Part shown: piece by piece, positions 60,241 to 64,000 of the stretch
Position numbering within the stretch: the stretch's first letter is position 1
How the letters are laid out: the number at the start of each line of letters is the position of its first letter
NCBI GenBank assembly: GCA_018881555.1
Contig: JACAXG010000111.1
Span: 1-64,000, forward strand
DNA: 64,000 bases
Origin: Amblyornis subalaris
Lineage: Eukaryota; Chordata; Aves; Passeriformes; Ptilonorhynchidae
Reading direction: 5' to 3'
Notes under the pieces: model-generated
Told to the model about the DNA's origin: nothing
Database searches by the model: none
The model's input: the letters and a program-made list of their open reading frames with translations, nothing else
Made by a program: the position numbers and the translations under genes

Positions 60241-62584
60241 CTAAGAACAGTGGCTTAGCACAGTGGTTCTATTTCATATTCAGGCATAAGGAACCTGGGC
60301 ATGTAATTTAGGGCCCAAAGTTTGATGGGATGTGAGTATCCTTTGTGAGTATCCTATTGTGTCCCAGCAAGTCTCTCTGGTACTCAGACTTCTGACTCTG
60401 TTGCTTTTTATGTGAAAATGTAATGAAAAGGTAGGAAAAGTCAGCCCTGTACTCTCATAGCTATGTGGGTCACTCAGGTACTAGGTGGCCTAGTGAGTGT
60501 TGAATGCACAATGATTTAGATATTATTCTGCATGTTGGTATTGGAGGTGTTGACAATTTGTTTTGTTGCCTGGATTTGGAAATTTGGCAACCCATGTAAT
60601 TCAAATTTTACATCTTCAAATATTACAGCAGAACCAGTCCAAAATCTGTTGTTTGTCAGCTCCATACGCAGATATGCTTTAGGCATGCATGCTTTGGTAA
60701 AATTAAATTCATAATGTTGTAGATGTACTGATTTTTCATAAATGATGTTAATTGTCTGGGAAGGTCTCAGTGAAATAGCACCATTTTTTATATGATTGTG
60801 TCCTGTAAGTGTGAAAAATTGTAATGATGTATATTACAATTAGTGAAAGGGAAAGCATACTATATAATGTATGGACTGTTAGCCAGATGCCTAAAGGTAC
60901 ATGGATGCATTTTCCTTTGACTCTTTTGCATTTATTACTTGTGTAAGTATTTACTGTCACTATGACTGAAAGACATTTATTTTCCTACTTTTTTTCATTT
61001 TATTTCTTCATGCATTTCACAGAACAGCATAGTATAACAACAGCCACATTTCTTAAATTTCCACTTGTCCAAGAGCATCTACTCCACAAGGCAAAAGTAA
61101 AACTGAGACACTGCAGGAACTCGTGTATTCCAAGGGTAAGGGCGAAAATATTTATGCGGTTGCTTTAAGCTGCATTCCTCCTCTTAAAATCCTTTGTAGC
61201 TAGTCAGGGATAACCAAAGCATTATGAATGTGTCCAGCCTTAGCCTTACCCTGTGTTGTTATCTGTGAGCAATTCATTGGAAATACAGTCTAAGATAGCA
61301 ATTTTCAAAGTGACTTATTTAAGATGACCAAGGTCTGTATGTTTTGATATGTTAGAGCAGAGAAGCAGTACAACATGATTGACTTCAAATTTTGGCTGAG
61401 TGGCTTGGTCAGTGTTTACAGCACAGACAAAATAAGACTTGGAATTTAATCATGGATTTCAGTGCAAAGAATTTATCTTCATCTGTTCCATGAAGGCTTA
61501 TTGTAATGGAAATAAGGAAAAACTTTATCCTGAGGTTATCTCAAGGTAAACAAAAACAGTTGGCTGGACTTCATATCCCAAGAATTAATTATCTCACCAC
61601 AGTGTGGAACCCTGTTGCCCCTTCTTGCTTAATCTCAGTGGATTTTTAAAATTGAAACTTTCCTATATTGTTTTTGGCTCTTTTTATTCCTCTCTTCTCA
61701 TTTGGTAGTTGAATTTACAGAGCACAGCAATGCTATTGTTGTCAAAGAACTCTTGTTCCTTTGGTTGCTGAAGTAAATCAGTTTGAGTTAAAGCTAGAGC
61801 ATGACACCTAACCTCAGTTAAAATCTTTGAAATATAGACAAATTTTACTTAAATCTTTAGATTAAAATATATATATGTAGTGCAAAGTGTATTTAATCTA
61901 CAGCCATCACATGAGAGATTTTGTTTTTAATGACACAATAGAATTTTAATGAGCCGTGAGATTTGTGTGTTTACACTGTGATGTGTAAGAGTTACTCCTT
62001 GACTAGAAGCTTGTTGGTCATTTCTGAATATTTATATAATCAATTGAATTTAAGTTATATGTTATTACAGTTATGTTTTTATTTCTTTGAATATTGTGTG
62101 CAGGCACTTGCTGTGCTTCTATTTCTTTCCTGATGAAAACATAATTATGCGTTTTGAAGCAAATATAGTCTGTAAGAAAAGACATCTTATTAAAATTTCA
62201 GGTTAAGCCTAGTCAGTGGTGTGAACACTTACATTATTATGAGAGAAATAACATGGGGTGCTTGACTTTAATCAAGCTCTTCAGGTTCATTTTCATTTTG
62301 AGTGGAGTTGCAGTATACTTTTCTCAACAGAATGTGGTTCTCCAAGTATTAGATATCTGTCAATAAATATCACATCACTGTAACAGGTGTTTCTATTCAA
62401 CTAGAACTTTCTATTAGGGTAGGGACAGAAGAGTTTTCAGTTTTCTCTCTTACAGATCTAAAGGTAGTGGTGATTTCTAGAAGGACAGTAGAATACTGTA
62501 CAGTCACTTACATCTAGTTGCTTTTGTCCCCTAAATGTGGAGATGAAGGGCTGCTGATTCATGTTAGTACTGTGAGGTAATTAG
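60241..62584. other. AT-rich DNA with one exon candidate
   Basis: No secure gene is seen apart from the exon-like segment at 61023-61135. A short (TA)n-like patch occurs near 61867-61877. Confidence 0.45.
61023..61135 (+). other. Candidate internal exon (unproven)
   Basis: A long pyrimidine tract and ttcacag acceptor precede 113 bases ending CCAAGG|gtaagg. Exactly one frame is open (phase 1 in, phase 0 out), reading QHSITTATFLKFPLVQEHLL and then a Lys/Arg/His-rich end. The other two frames hit stops at once. I do not recognise it. It is far from any other supported exon. Confidence 0.22.
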
Positions 62585-64000
62585 AATAATGAAATGGTTT
62601 GGGTTGGAAGGGACCTTTAAAGACCATAGAGTCCAACCCCTATCATAGGCAGGGACACCTTCCACTAGATCAGGGTGCTCAAAGCCCCATCCAGTCTGGC
62701 CTTGAGCACTTCCAGGGATGGGGCATCCACAGCTTCTCTGGGCAACATGTGCCCCTGTCTCACCACTCTTGTAAAAAAAAGTCTTCCTCATATCTAATCT
62801 AAACCTTCCCTCTTTCAGTTTGAAGCCATTCCTCATTGTCCTGTCACTACAGGGCTTGGTCAATGTCTTTCTCTTTCTTTTATGCTCCCTTTTATATTCT
62901 GAAATGCCACATTGAGGTCTCTCTGGAGCCTTTTCTTCTCAGGCTGAGTAACACCAACTCTCTCAGGCTTTCTTCATGGGAGAGCAGTTACAGCCCTTTG
63001 ATCCAAAGTCAGATCTGAAGTCTTAACAGGTGTCTTTCTTGTACTGAGAAGTCCAGAGATGGATTCGGTACTCCACATCATGTCTCATGACAGCATAGTA
63101 GAGGAGCCAGATTCAACTCTCTGAACCTGCTGGCCACATTTTTTTTTTTGTGCAGCCCATGATATGGTTTGCTTTCCAGGCTGCAAGTGCACATTGCTGG
63201 CTCATATCTAAGTTTTCATGTGCCAGTATCCCCGAGTCCATTTCTGCAGGGCTGCTGTCAATCCATTCATTCACCAGTTTGTATTAAAACTGGTGATTAC
63301 TCTGACCCAGGTATCAGACATTGCACTTAGCCTTGATGAACTCCTCCATGATCACATGGTCTCTCTTTTCAGGCCTGCCCAGCTCCATCTAATGACATCC
63401 TTCTCCTTTAGGGATGGCATCCCTTATCAACTGAGCAACTCAGCTTTGTGTCTTCTGCATGCTTGCTGAGGCTGCAGCTCAGTCCCACTATCCACGTCAC
63501 TGATGATCTTAAAAAGCATTGCTGTCAGTATGGAGCCTTGAGGAGCTCCACTCATTACCGGTTTCCATTTGGACATTGAACCATTTACTGTAACTCGTTG
63601 GATCTGGCCATTCAGTCACTTCCTTATGCATTTAATAATCCACCCATCCAATCCATAGCTCTCTAATTTAACAGCAAGAATGCTGTGTGGACCATGTCAG
63701 AGGCCTTGCAGAAGTCCAAGCAGATGATAGCTTCTCTTCCACTGTCCACTGATGGAGTCAGTCCATTGTAGAATGGAGTCACTTAGACATAGTTTGCCGA
63801 TGGTGAAGCCATGTAGACTTTCTCTAGTCACCTCTCTCTGTTCTCTGTTTCAACTGTCTTCCAGGAGGATCTGTTCCATGATCTTACTGGTCTCTGAGCG
63901 GAGGCTGACTTGTCAGTAGTTGACAGGGTCCTCTTTTTCCTGTTTTAAAAATGGATGAAATATTCCCTTTTCTCTGAACTGTGGGGCTTTGTGGCTTTGT
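62585..64000 (-). mobile_element. CR1 LINE, minus orientation, runs off the window
   Basis: The 3' end is at the left (ataatgaaatggtttggg, ttggaagggacctttaaaga, 'gagtccaacccctatcatagg'). The element continues about 1.4 kb to the window edge, passing 'tctctgggcaacatgtgcccctg', 'tccacatcatgtctcatgacagc', 'ggagccttgaggagctccactcattacc' and 'gaagccatgtagactttctc'. The right part is ORF2 (reverse-transcriptase) sequence. Stops and shifts break all frames. The 5' end lies outside the window. Confidence 0.92.

Overview
This window looks like avian nuclear DNA. The main evidence is its repeats: many decayed, 5'-truncated CR1 LINEs, including tails ending in the 'attctatgattctgtga' type of motif, plus LTR fragments of families I associate with bird genomes. 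The background is AT-rich and gene-poor, with no operons, rRNA, tRNA or CRISPR. I assign no species or chromosome.

One protein-coding locus is well supported. Around 11.56-11.95 kb there is a CpG-rich, GC-rich island with a GC box, a TATAAAA box at 11709-11715 and a Kozak-context ATG at 11766. A 53-codon first coding exon ends at a consensus donor at 11924/11925 (phase 0). The encoded N-terminus is basic, Ser/Arg-rich and apparently disordered, and I do not recognise the gene. Downstream sequence is consistent with a very long first intron on the + strand. It is repeat-filled and its T/G-rich low-complexity runs lie mostly on the + strand. Several short open segments with good splice signals (17.3, 26.7, 38.2, 45.6 and 61.0 kb on +; 4.0 and 50.2 kb on -) are listed as unproven exon candidates. 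Nothing in the window is recognisable as the 3' end of a gene.

Layout: 1-155 holds a CAAACCTTCC decamer array. 156-11.5 kb is mostly unique AT-rich DNA with CR1 remnants at about 5.2-5.8 and 8.7-9.05 kb. 11.56-11.95 kb is the promoter and exon 1. 15.45-16.94 kb is a long + CR1 relic. 20.03-21.53 kb is a - CR1 relic with visible reverse-transcriptase motifs. 30.5 and 31.3 kb hold small CR1 tails. 33.08-33.88 kb is a - CR1. 39702-40450 is a solo LTR with a perfect 6-bp target duplication. 44.64-45.24 kb is a - CR1 carrying a nested CR1 tail. 47.56-47.94 kb is probably ERV-derived. 52.65-53.24 kb is a solo ERVL-type LTR. 58.26-58.69 kb is a + CR1. 59.15-60.24 kb is an ERV/LTR-type repeat with internal minisatellite units. 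62.58 kb to the window end is a - CR1 that runs off the edge.

I found no coherent, previously undescribed multi-gene system. The points most worth checking are the unidentified TATA-driven first exon, the phase-compatible exon candidates, the G-rich decamer array and the clean solo LTR.
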